A stretch of 27,958 nucleotides of DNA from a virus. Below the pieces are notes generated by a model that saw only the letters and a program-made list of their open reading frames with translations, searched no databases and was not told where the DNA came from. This document shows, one piece after another, positions 8,433 through 15,275 of the stretch. Location of the stretch: positions 1 through 27,958 of IMG/VR virus record IMGVR_UViG_3300029951_001069. One strand, given 5' to 3'. The position numbers were made by a program, and so were the translations under genes. Position 1 is the first letter of the stretch. The number at the start of each line of letters is the position of its first letter.

Positions 8433-10627
8433 ATGCGTACCTGCGTCGTGTAAAGTGCCTCCCATTGCACGCTTTGGAAGCGCGCCTGGAAGGGCGAATC
8501 GTTCTCGAAGATCACGCGTGCGCGGTCAGCGCGGGACGGCACAAGGAAAGCGTGTGTGCCATCAACGGACGCTGGCGTGCCAAGCAGGAACGCAGAGTCA
8601 CCCGCAGTGCGAGCGCTGTACGTGGACTGCAAGCCAGCGACTAGCGTGTCTACCGCGCCAGGACGAGCCTTGGTCAATACCTTCACTTTGAAATAGGCGG
8701 TGTCCTGGAAGCGCACAGTCATTCGACGCAGCTGGAGCCGGCCAGCGAGCTGAGCCCGTTCGTTCTGATCCCTTAGGTACTGCTGGCTAAGTTCGAGGGA
8801 CTGCGTGTAGCGGTAGCCGACCATGACGCGCCCTGCCCCAATGTTCCCAGGCATGCGGATCGTCTGCCCGCCGTTGACTAGGGCGGCCTTGCGGGTGTCG
8901 ATGAAGGCTCCGGGGTTCTCCCGGTCTACCGTCTGGAGAACCTGAAGGCCCTCAAGCGTCGGCATCACGTAGGGAACCGTTATGTCCGTGTAGTTACCAA
9001 ACGCCTGATAGACAGGCGTGACCACCTCTCGACGATCCAGAAGAATGTCCTCTGTACTCGACACAACCGACTCGACGGGACAGTTGCTCAAGTCCATCTT
9101 CATCAGCTCTGCGCCGCCACCAGGAGCGACAGCGACCACGTAGAGGTCCGTACCGATGGCGTACATGTGCAGCACTGCACCCATCGTCGTGATCTGCCAG
9201 GGATGCCATGCAGATTGCTGCTTGGTGTCGCCGGACCACTTGAACTGGTGGACGTACACCTGGGGGCCAGTGGGATTCCGATGGGCCAGGAGGATCAGAT
9301 TGGCGTCCTGGGCGGAGGCCATGCAGCGAGTGTCTCCTGGGATGTAGTGCGGAACGTGCGCGGACACGTCGGCGGCATCGGGAGTGATGATGTCGGACTG
9401 CACGAAGTATTCCCGCAAGGTGCTCCAGGGTTTCCCCTGGGTGTCGTTGAGGAAGAACACGGACGAGCCGGCCACCACGGGAGCAATGAAGGGAGAGCAC
9501 TGGTAGTTTGTGACCGGGGCGATCTTCACCGTCTTCGGCGTAAGCACAGGATCACCCGTCAGCTGGAACATGCTCTTCGTGCCCGACGCGTACAGCAACA
9601 ATGCCGACTGGTAGGACAAGGCGTGAGTGAACTGCGCGACGCCCTCGGAGGGGCCTGCGACATCGATGGGGTCACTATCGAGAAGCGAGGTGACCGTAGT
9701 GCGCCAGAAGTTCATGTAGTGCCCGACTTCCGACAGGACTACATTCTCGCCGGCCAGGAAGCCGAGACGGTCGTGGTGATACACCGCGTTACCGATGCGC
9801 TGCCCCACAAAAGAAGGTGGCGGACACGAATACTCGTCACCCGCATAGCGCATGTCGTACTGGAGCGGGCCGTAGCTGAAATAGAAACCGTCCGGCGTGG
9901 TGCCATCCGGGATGCGCTTCAGGCCATGAGGCATGGTCTCGAAGTCGAAAGAACTCTTGATTCCAGGTTTCGCTGCCTCAGCCCACACGCCAGCGGACTC
10001 GCGGCTGACGTAGGTGCGCGTGAAGGCATCATTGGTTGCCCCTCGGATTTCGTACACGCCTCCGCCGACTCCATTCTTCGGAAGGTCTTGGAAGGTTTGT
10101 ACGCTTCCCACGATTCCACCGGAGGGGACAACAAACGTGAACTTCGGGAGGAAACCATAGCCAGGATCGTTGATGTTGATCCCACCAGTAGGTGGAGTTG
10201 GGACAACATCGTTCGACATCTTCACCACCACCTCTCGGTTGACGATGAATGTGTAGTCTTCAACCGTAACGGCCCGCATGGACACATGTGGGTCGAATTG
10301 AGTCCGTAGGTACTGGCGTGACTGCTCGTGCATCACGACGAGGTGCTCTTTGCCTGAGACGTGGTTGAACACACGCACGCGTCCGTCGTAGATCACGACG
10401 ATGTAACGCTCCTGTGCGTCACGCTCGATGCTATGGAAGAACGCGTTTGCTGGGATGTCCCAGCCGAGCTGGTTTACAAAGGTTGCCGGTGGGCGCTTAC
10501 AAGCACCGAGAGCGGGACTGAGGTCGCAGTTGAGTGCGGCCTCGATCTGTGACGGTAGACGTACAGACGAGTCCTGCTGAGACACGCCCCCGATCAGAGA
10601 GGGGATCGTGCCTTTGATTAGGGGCAT
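8429..10627 (-). CDS. Tail tubular protein B / nozzle (T7 gp12-like)
   Basis: 732 residues (T7 gp12 is 794). The N-terminus MPLIKGTIPSLIGGVSQQDS aligns with the T7 gp12 start (MALISQSIKNLKGGISQQPD). Later segments match as well: RVFNHVSGKEHLVV, then MRAVTVEDYTFIVNREVVVK (T7 has LRMVTVADYTFIVNRNVVA). In T7 this protein forms the tail nozzle below gp11, to which the fibres attach. The ATG at 10627 is preceded by TTAAGGAACCTC and lies eight bases after the gp11-like stop. The gene end overlaps the next gene by four bases (GTGA). Confidence 0.95.
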   Translation of the reverse strand: MPLIKGTIPSLIGGVSQQDSSVRLPSQIEAALNCDLSPALGACKRPPATFVNQLGWDIPANAFFHSIERDAQERYIVVIYDGRVRVFNHVSGKEHLVVMHEQSRQYLRTQFDPHVSMRAVTVEDYTFIVNREVVVKMSNDVVPTPPTGGININDPGYGFLPKFTFVVPSGGIVGSVQTFQDLPKNGVGGGVYEIRGATNDAFTRTYVSRESAGVWAEAAKPGIKSSFDFETMPHGLKRIPDGTTPDGFYFSYGPLQYDMRYAGDEYSCPPPSFVGQRIGNAVYHHDRLGFLAGENVVLSEVGHYMNFWRTTVTSLLDSDPIDVAGPSEGVAQFTHALSYQSALLLYASGTKSMFQLTGDPVLTPKTVKIAPVTNYQCSPFIAPVVAGSSVFFLNDTQGKPWSTLREYFVQSDIITPDAADVSAHVPHYIPGDTRCMASAQDANLILLAHRNPTGPQVYVHQFKWSGDTKQQSAWHPWQITTMGAVLHMYAIGTDLYVVAVAPGGGAELMKMDLSNCPVESVVSSTEDILLDRREVVTPVYQAFGNYTDITVPYVMPTLEGLQVLQTVDRENPGAFIDTRKAALVNGGQTIRMPGNIGAGRVMVGYRYTQSLELSQQYLRDQNERAQLAGRLQLRRMTVRFQDTAYFKVKVLTKARPGAVDTLVAGLQSTYSARTAGDSAFLLGTPASVDGTHAFLVPSRADRARVIFENDSPFQARFQSVQWEALYTTQVRM

Positions 10628-10635
10628 GAGGTTCC

Positions 10636-11220
10636 TTAACGCTGCCAGATTTCCAGCACGTCGTTCGAGTCGTTGAAGAAATTGCCTGCGAGTTCGTACT
10701 CACGCTCCTCACGCTGGAGCGAGTCGGCTGCGGCCTTCTCGTGCTCCCTGGTAAACGTGAAGAGCTGATCGCTGCCGAGCTGGCTGGTCTGGAAGACCGT
10801 GGCTGCGTGAACGGTGATGTAGCGGCGTGCGGACTCCGGCAGCTCCTCGAAGGGGAACAGCCATGTCACGTTGACGACGGGAGGCGCATCAGGGCTGAAG
10901 ACGAAGGTGCTGGCATCAGCGTTGTAGAGCTTGCCGGCGCGCGGCGTAATGCGGCGCGACTCGGATCGAGCTGGGCGAATCGAGATGACGCTCTGCGGCA
11001 GCACGACGATTCCGTCTGCGCCAGGAGTAAACGCGTAGTCGTCGTCCTTGTTGAAGTACCAGCCACGCGTCTGTAGCTCGCGAGACGTGGTACGAATTTG
11101 ATCGCGCGCAATGGCAGCGTCGGTGAAGCCGATGGTCTCCAGCGAATCCACAGGGACTTCGCCGACTGCCTTCAGCAACTCGTTGACGGCCTCAAGCTCC
11201 GTTGTGGGCTGAAGGTTCAT
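10636..11220 (-). CDS. Tail tubular protein A / gatekeeper adaptor (T7 gp11-like)
   Basis: 194 residues, almost the T7 gp11 length (196). I place the start at ATG 11220 (MNLQPTTELEAVNELLKAVG). A longer frame to 11325 would run through the terminator and into the capsid gene. The N-terminal helix (AVNELLKAVGE), LQTRGWYFNKDDDY (T7 and relatives have QSRGWTFN-type sequence) and the RRYITVHAATVFQ segment are typical of the family. In T7 this protein forms the ring between the portal and gp12. It is the first gene after the T-phi-like terminator, so its expression depends on readthrough or an unseen promoter. Confidence 0.95.
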   Translation of the reverse strand: MNLQPTTELEAVNELLKAVGEVPVDSLETIGFTDAAIARDQIRTTSRELQTRGWYFNKDDDYAFTPGADGIVVLPQSVISIRPARSESRRITPRAGKLYNADASTFVFSPDAPPVVNVTWLFPFEELPESARRYITVHAATVFQTSQLGSDQLFTFTREHEKAAADSLQREEREYELAGNFFNDSNDVLEIWQR

Positions 11221-11242
11221 AGGGGATTCCAAAGGGAAGAAG

Positions 11243-11279
11243 AAAAAAAGCCGAGGAGAGGGGTTAGCTCTCCCCGGCT
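11243..11279 (-). terminator. Rho-independent-type terminator after the capsid gene (T-phi position)
   Basis: On the minus strand a 12-pair stem with one A-C mismatch (arms 11249-11260 and 11268-11279, seven-base loop CTAACCC) is followed directly by seven T and a CT-rich tract. It starts nine bases after the capsid stop and ends upstream of the gp11-like gene. This is where T7 and T3 carry T-phi, which trims transcription of genes downstream of the capsid. Strong stem plus T-run makes this a confident call. Confidence 0.9.
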
Positions 11280-11287
11280 CGGGGGTG

Positions 11288-12235
11288 TTACGTACCGACT
11301 GCGATCTCGACTGCGCCGGCAGCACGCAGCGAGCCGTGGCCCAGCGCGAACTTGCTCAGCATCAGCGTGCCCTGACGACGCGGGTCGTATGCATCTTCCA
11401 GAGCGAGGTCCAGAAGCTTCAGGGTGCCAACAGCGGACTTGTGGAACACAGAGCACACGGTCTTCGTGTAGTCCGCACGCCGCGAGGTAACAACACTTGC
11501 GTTCGCCGTGTCATTCGCAGACGGGAAGTGGTTGGTCTTGACCAACGGGATACGGGCAACCGAATAGATCGTTGCCTGAGACAGCGAGCCGTTCTCGTTC
11601 GGGTTGAAGTCGCGGTTCACCAAGTCCTTGACCTGGGTCAGCAGATACCACATGGCCGGCTTCAGGAATGCAGCGCAGTCCGACTCGGCGATGTTCTTCT
11701 CGTCGAAGTTCTGACGAGCGGCACGAATCGCGTTCGCGACGGACACAGCGTTGGTAGCCATGTCGGCAGCAGTGATGATCGCCCCACCCGGCTGACCCTT
11801 CACGGGGCCGGTGGTCTGACGCGCGGCCAGAATGGCGCAACGCAGTTCGTTGAGCTGGCGCTGCTTAGCCAGTTCGAGACCCTGCTGCTTGGTGTACTCA
11901 CTACGGACGTCGTAGTGGTTCATGGCTTCGTCGATGTTCGAGATGAAGACATGCGAGATAAGCATCGGATCGAGGTTAACGATGATCTCGTTCGCCTCGA
12001 CCTGCATGCCGGTAATCTCAGTGCCCGGAACGTGGTACTCGGAACCGATGGTGCCCAAGGTCGGGAACGACGCGGACTTACCGTGCGAGATGTTCCGCTC
12101 GGTGACCATGCCGGCCATCTTGTACTCTTCGACGAACGAAGCGAGCACTTCACCAGCGTACTGCTTGAGGAACAGCGCCTTGTCATCACCAGTGCTCTGG
12201 ATTTGACCAAGACGATTCGGTACAGCGTTTGCCAT
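11288..12235 (-). CDS. Major capsid protein (T7 gp10A-like)
   Basis: 315 residues (T7 gp10A is about 345), HK97-type fold expected. N-terminus MANAVPNRLGQIQSTGDDKA, then LFLKQYAGEVLASF, follows the T7 gp10 pattern. Other family-like segments are NISHGKSASFPTLGTI (residues about 48-63), DPMLISHVFISNIDEAMNHY and the C-terminal DAYDPRRQGTLMLSKFALGH. The gene sits between scaffold and gp11-like genes and is followed immediately by a strong terminator. Its leader contains a stable hairpin (12290-12312) and an A-rich stretch before the start. I see no slippery site suggesting a 10B-like frameshift product. Confidence 0.95.
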   Translation of the reverse strand: MANAVPNRLGQIQSTGDDKALFLKQYAGEVLASFVEEYKMAGMVTERNISHGKSASFPTLGTIGSEYHVPGTEITGMQVEANEIIVNLDPMLISHVFISNIDEAMNHYDVRSEYTKQQGLELAKQRQLNELRCAILAARQTTGPVKGQPGGAIITAADMATNAVSVANAIRAARQNFDEKNIAESDCAAFLKPAMWYLLTQVKDLVNRDFNPNENGSLSQATIYSVARIPLVKTNHFPSANDTANASVVTSRRADYTKTVCSVFHKSAVGTLKLLDLALEDAYDPRRQGTLMLSKFALGHGSLRAAGAVEIAVGT

Positions 12236-12289
12236 GTTGTTTGTTGCGTTGAACCTTTTTTCGTTGAGGGATCGGGTCGCGGGTAAGGA

Positions 12290-12312
12290 ACCCCCGAGGG
12301 TTAGTCGGGGGT
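12290..12312 (-). other. Perfect hairpin between scaffold and capsid genes
   Basis: A perfect 8-pair stem (12290-12297 with 12305-12312; ACCCCCGA/TCGGGGGT) closes a seven-base loop, CTAACCC on the minus strand. No T-run follows on either strand, so it is unlikely to be a strong terminator. It could be an RNA processing or stability element, or a weak attenuator, in the capsid leader. Confidence 0.7.
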
Positions 12313-12319
12313 GTATGGG

Positions 12320-13081
12320 TTACAGCACTTCGCTTACTGCGATGCGCTGACGCACCAGTTCACGAAATGCCGGGTCTTTCCGGTACTCGGCGGTGTTCAT
12401 GGCCGTGGTCAGCTCGTGCTGAGACTTGAACGGCTGGACGCCTGCCGGAGCCGAAGTGCGGCCCGTGAGGGATTTGCCAGGGCGCGTGCCGGTGATCTGT
12501 GCGCGACGCGCAGCTAGACCTTCGACAGCCATCTTTGCCAAATGCGGATTGCCCGACACAATGGCTTCGTTGAAGACCTCCTTCTCTTCCTTGGTGTAGC
12601 CAGTCTTGGCCCACTCAACGAGAGAGCGATAATCCTCTTCGCCACCAGCCGTACCGAACACAGCCTTATCGTAGGCATCGGCTTCCGCCTGCTTGCCACG
12701 GATGTACGTGTCCACTGCTTCCTTCGGGATACCGGAGTCGGCGAGCTTCTTGTACGTCTCCTCGGCGAGAGCACCCTTCTCGGCGTATTCGCCGTTCAGT
12801 GCTTCCCAATCAAGGCCAGCGTTCTTTACGACTTCCTGGGCACCCTCTTCGGTCGTTTCGCTCCCCTCGGGGATCGTCTTGTCCGTACTGGTTTCCGTGA
12901 TGTCAGCCGCTTCGGTACTGACGGTAGACGCCTTGGCTTGCAGCTCTTCGTAGCCCTTCACTAACTCATCGACGGACTTGTACTTACCGGCGTAGAGGGT
13001 TTCAGTAGCGGGTGTTTCAGTCGTCTCAGTCGAAGACGTGGCTCCGCTGGTGTCCAACGTAATCTCAGATTTCTCGCTCAT
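12320..13081 (-). CDS. Scaffolding (capsid assembly) protein (T7 gp9-like)
   Basis: 253 residues, very acidic and Thr/Ser/Glu-rich at the N-terminus, located directly upstream of the capsid gene as in T7 (gp9, 307 residues). The segment LYAGKYKSVDELVKGYEELQ (residues 29-48) is the conserved signature of phage scaffold proteins. A central region (EEVYKKLADSGIPKEAVDTY-like helices) and a basic C-terminus complete the pattern. It directs prohead assembly and leaves before DNA packaging. ATG at 13081 has AAGG eight bases upstream. Confidence 0.92.
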   Translation of the reverse strand: MSEKSEITLDTSGATSSTETTETPATETLYAGKYKSVDELVKGYEELQAKASTVSTEAADITETSTDKTIPEGSETTEEGAQEVVKNAGLDWEALNGEYAEKGALAEETYKKLADSGIPKEAVDTYIRGKQAEADAYDKAVFGTAGGEEDYRSLVEWAKTGYTKEEKEVFNEAIVSGNPHLAKMAVEGLAARRAQITGTRPGKSLTGRTSAPAGVQPFKSQHELTTAMNTAEYRKDPAFRELVRQRIAVSEVL

Positions 13082-13088
13082 GTGTGCC

Positions 13089-13247
13089 TTAGAACTGGTA
13101 CATCACGAGGCCATCGGGCAACTCGCGTCGGTACTGGTCGAGGGAGGAGTCCTTGGGTTCTGCCGGATTTTCCGGCGTGGTCACCTGAGGATCGTTGGTG
13201 GCATCCGTGGATGCCTGGGTGTCCGTGGTCTTGGTGTTACGCGCCAT
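13089..13247 (-). CDS. Small hypothetical protein between portal and scaffold
   Basis: 52 residues beginning MARNTKTTDTQAST and ending with LVMYQF. ATG 13247 has a clear ribosome site (AAGGAACC) inside the portal 3' end, and the two genes overlap by 11 bases. A longer frame to 13310 would lie inside the portal gene without support. The N-terminal half is low-complexity Thr/Asp/Pro and probably unstructured; the C-terminus (SSLDQYRRELPDGLVMYQF) is the likely functional part. Its place in the head module suggests a small virion or assembly protein. The family is not recognised. Confidence 0.75.
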   Translation of the reverse strand: MARNTKTTDTQASTDATNDPQVTTPENPAEPKDSSLDQYRRELPDGLVMYQF

Positions 13248-14799
13248 TAGGGGTTCCTTGTGATTGAGCCATTGCAGCCTGCGCGATCTGCGGAGCGGCC
13301 TTGACGGCACCCTGCTGCATCGCCGCGTCCTGCTGCTCCTGCTGGAGTTCTTCGTCGCTCTTGATGAGGCCCTTCATCGACAGGTCGCTTGCTGCGCCCA
13401 TGCGTGCAAGCAGCTCGCCGGAGTTAACCCTACGGGCGAACTCTTGCGGCCCTAGCGTCTGCTGAGCTGCTTGCGCCCACTGCACGATCTTCGCCATGTC
13501 TTGACCGCGCCCCAGGGCTGCAACGCCAACGACAATGCGTGGCTTGATGAGACCCGCAGGGAGCGGAGGTAGCTGTTTGGTGTGCTGAAGTCGGTCAAGC
13601 ACGCGGCGGACCAACGGCAATAGCAAGTCTTCTGCGAGGATTGAGTAGATGCCACCGAGGACGTCTTCCAGCTCTTGAGCCAGATAACGGATTTCCTCTG
13701 CGGTAACTCGCTCGCCGCTGCGCTGGATCGCGGTGCGTACACCGAACGCCATCTCAAGACGCTGTACCAGTGAGTCGGCCTGAGCCTTCACGAACTGGAA
13801 GTCACCGAATTTCTGCTGCTGAATCGGAGTCAGGTGTGCGCCATCCATGCGGATGACAGCGCCACTCTCAGCAGAGGTGATGTCTTTGATCTTGATATCG
13901 GAGTTCTGGTTCAGCGCCCATAGAACCTTGGCGGCAGCTGCGGCTCCCTTTAGGAGCGCCTTGGACAGCTTGTCCAGCGCGTCGAAGTCGCCGAGGTATT
14001 CGTTGACGAAGCCCGCGCCGTAGCTCTCCGCATCTTCCTCAGGAATTCGCACGGGAATCCAGGGGCACGCATCGATCGGGTATGAGCCCTGCGTGTCCGG
14101 GACAACGTTGCCGTTGATCTCCTGCTGAACCATCCACAGCTGACCTTCTCGCCAGATGCGGGTGAACAGTTCGACTGCTTCGCCTACACCATCGGTTCCG
14201 GTGGAGTCGTTTTTGAGACCAACAGCGGCTACAACGGAATCGTCGAGGGTCGCAGTGTTCACACTGTCGAGCGTCACGATCTCCAGAACGTTGCCCATGC
14301 CATCGCGGTCCAAGACATAACGTGTCAGTGGATAGACCTTGGCGTTCCCTTCATCGGGCACATACAGCAGGAAGTTGCCTGTAGTTACTGCATGCTTGAG
14401 CGCAAGTGCGAGACGTCCGCGCATGCCCGACGTTTCAATCTCATTGATAACGGTCCGCTCAATTTCAGCGAGGCCTTCTTCCAACTCACCCTGGGCGATG
14501 CCCGCCTGTTCTTGCAGCTTCGCCACATCCAGGCCGTCCGGGGACAGCTTGAAGAAGTTGGCGTTGGGCGGGAAGAGCGCGAGGAGTAGACGCGAAGAGA
14601 GCGAGTTAACGCAGCGAGCTCCGGTGCCTTGGTAAGGCGTGACTCGTGTGGGAGATGACTTACCCTTTGCAACAACCTTGAACAGCGTCGGTAGCGTTAG
14701 ATCGGCGCACTTCTTTGCTCGTGATTCCGCAAGGTTGCGGTCAGACTTGAGGGCGTTGTAACGATCTTCAGCACTGACGGAGGTGTCAGCGGGTTTCAA
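13237..14799 (-). CDS. Portal / head-tail connector (T7 gp8-like)
   Basis: 520 residues (T7 gp8 is 536). The hallmark block at about 362-382 (GERVTAEEIRYLAQELEDVL) is nearly identical to T7 gp8 (GERVTAEEIRYVASELEDTL). Also conserved are PYQGTGARCVNSLSSRLLLA (55-74), the ACPWIPVRI block (244-252) and VNEYLGDFDALDKL (265-278). The start is TTG at 14799, overlapping the stop of the gene before it in a TTGA motif. No in-frame ATG or GTG exists near the expected N-terminus, and MKPADTSVSAEDRYNALK aligns with the T7 start. The C-terminus is Gln/Ala-rich, as in T7. It forms the dodecamer through which DNA is packaged. Confidence 0.96.
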   Translation of the reverse strand: MKPADTSVSAEDRYNALKSDRNLAESRAKKCADLTLPTLFKVVAKGKSSPTRVTPYQGTGARCVNSLSSRLLLALFPPNANFFKLSPDGLDVAKLQEQAGIAQGELEEGLAEIERTVINEIETSGMRGRLALALKHAVTTGNFLLYVPDEGNAKVYPLTRYVLDRDGMGNVLEIVTLDSVNTATLDDSVVAAVGLKNDSTGTDGVGEAVELFTRIWREGQLWMVQQEINGNVVPDTQGSYPIDACPWIPVRIPEEDAESYGAGFVNEYLGDFDALDKLSKALLKGAAAAAKVLWALNQNSDIKIKDITSAESGAVIRMDGAHLTPIQQQKFGDFQFVKAQADSLVQRLEMAFGVRTAIQRSGERVTAEEIRYLAQELEDVLGGIYSILAEDLLLPLVRRVLDRLQHTKQLPPLPAGLIKPRIVVGVAALGRGQDMAKIVQWAQAAQQTLGPQEFARRVNSGELLARMGAASDLSMKGLIKSDEELQQEQQDAAMQQGAVKAAPQIAQAAMAQSQGTPNGA

Positions 14800-14984
14800 C
14801 TCGGGATGACGAGACTAGAGCCGTAGGGCGCAGAGGGTGCCGTACTGTTGTTGAGGTCGATACGCATACTGCGTCGGCCTGTCGCGGCCTGAGTGGATGC
14901 CCCTGCTCCGTCACGCGCGGTGACGAGGATGGCGGGCTTGTCCGCCTCAGTCGCTTTCGGAACTTTCGGTGAACTACACACCAC
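14796..14984 (-). CDS. Small virion-associated protein, T7 gp6.7-like
   Basis: 62 residues with a GTG start placed five bases after AGGAG. The alternative ATG two bases further upstream would put the start too close to the ribosome site and in another frame. The N-terminus MVCSSPKVPKATEADKPA recalls T7 gp6.7 (MCFSPKIKTPK), a minor head protein ejected early in infection, and the gene occupies the same place upstream of the portal. The C-terminus (GRRSMRIDLNN, then SSLVIPS) matches a motif I recall from small phage proteins upstream of portals. The stop overlaps the portal start (TTGA). Function inferred from position and weak similarity. Confidence 0.7.
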   Translation of the reverse strand: MVCSSPKVPKATEADKPAILVTARDGAGASTQAATGRRSMRIDLNNSTAPSAPYGSSLVIPS

Positions 14985-15159
14985 ATTTCTCCTGGTCTTC
15001 TCGGGTGCGCATACGGACCAGTGATAGAACTAGGCGTCGCTCTCCCGTCCTTAGAAGGAACTCCTCGTGGGAAGCCTTCGGGTCATAGATGACCTCGGGG
15101 TAGCGACGCTCTAACTCGGTGATGAGGTCGTAGGCGTGTAGTGGAATGGAGGTTTCCAG
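14974..15159 (-). CDS. Small hypothetical protein with CTG start, first gene of the late operon
   Basis: 61 residues: METSIPLHAYDLITELERRY, then PEVIYDPKASHEEFL, ending in EDQEKCGV. The frame has no ATG, GTG or TTG between an upstream TAG (about 15214) and the conserved-looking part. CTG at 15159 is preceded by TCAGGAG at ideal spacing (six bases), so I propose CTG initiation. The 'LI.ELE.RYPEV' and 'EE...R.GER.LV..L' pattern resembles small conserved phage proteins found near the head genes. The 3' end overlaps the gp6.7-like gene by 11 bases. It lies about 55 bases downstream of the predicted late promoter start site. A standard gene caller would probably miss it. Confidence 0.65.
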   Translation of the reverse strand: METSIPLHAYDLITELERRYPEVIYDPKASHEEFLLRTGERRLVLSLVRMRTREDQEKCGV

Positions 15160-15194
15160 AGGGACTCCTGAGGGGTCTGTAGGGATACCTAAAG

Positions 15195-15211
15195 GGGAAG
15201 CGTTGCTTCCC
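15195..15211 (-). other. Leader hairpin of the late transcript
   Basis: A perfect 7-pair stem, GGGAAGC / GCTTCCC, with a three-base loop (AAC on the minus strand), lies between the proposed late promoter and the first late gene. If transcription starts near 15214 the hairpin would form almost at the 5' end of the late mRNA, where stem-loops often stabilise phage transcripts. No T-run follows, so a terminator is unlikely. Confidence 0.6.
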
Positions 15212-15231
15212 GTCTAGACTCAGGGTTAATT
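15209..15231 (-). promoter_or_regulatory. Predicted phage RNA polymerase promoter for the late operon (T3-like)
   Basis: On the minus strand, AATTAACCCTGAGTCTA followed by GA, with -17 at 15231 and +1 at about 15214. The first ten bases equal -17 to -8 of the phage T3 promoter (AATTAACCCTCACTAAA, then GGG); -6 A and -4 T also agree. It is part of a 19-bp sequence (15218-15236) repeated exactly at 25889-25907. It lies in the only sizeable intergenic region and faces the structural genes. The bases at -7 and -5 and the +1 to +3 sequence differ from T3. Confidence 0.75.
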
Positions 15232-15245
15232 GAACGAGACCTGCT

Positions 15246-15251
15246 TATAAT
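15246..15251 (+). promoter_or_regulatory. Host-type -10 element for the plus-strand gene
   Basis: A consensus TATAAT sits 24 bases upstream of the ATG of the only plus-strand gene. TTGAAC at 15230 is too close (10 bases) to be its -35, and nothing near 17-bp spacing is a good -35, so recognition could rely on the -10 alone or on an activator. It lies back-to-back with the phage late promoter. Confidence 0.45.
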
Positions 15252-15275
15252 CTTAGGCAGAAACTGGGGGTAGAC

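Noticed and set aside
9167-10309. Long plus-strand open frame (380 codons) opposite the gp12-like gene
   Set aside because: Shadow of a GC-rich gene: Arg/His/Val-rich translation, no ribosome site and strong homology on the other strand.
11221-11325. N-terminal extension of the gp11-like protein to 11325
   Set aside because: It would run through the terminator and the capsid 3' end; MNLQPT at 11220 gives the T7 length.
11285-12286. Plus-strand open frame (333 codons) opposite the capsid gene
   Set aside because: Mirrors the codon bias of the capsid gene; no start signal and no recognisable protein features.
13422-13431. AGTTAACCCT on the plus strand inside the portal gene, 9 of 10 of the promoter core
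   Set aside because: It is antisense to the late operon, drives no plus-strand gene nearby, and the following bases do not match the GAGT found in both proposed promoters.
14786-14986. ATG-started 66-codon frame overlapping the gp6.7-like gene
   Set aside because: The ribosome site is too close to this ATG and the product is a low-complexity Arg/Ser/Pro-rich sequence; the GTG frame gives the gp6.7-like protein.
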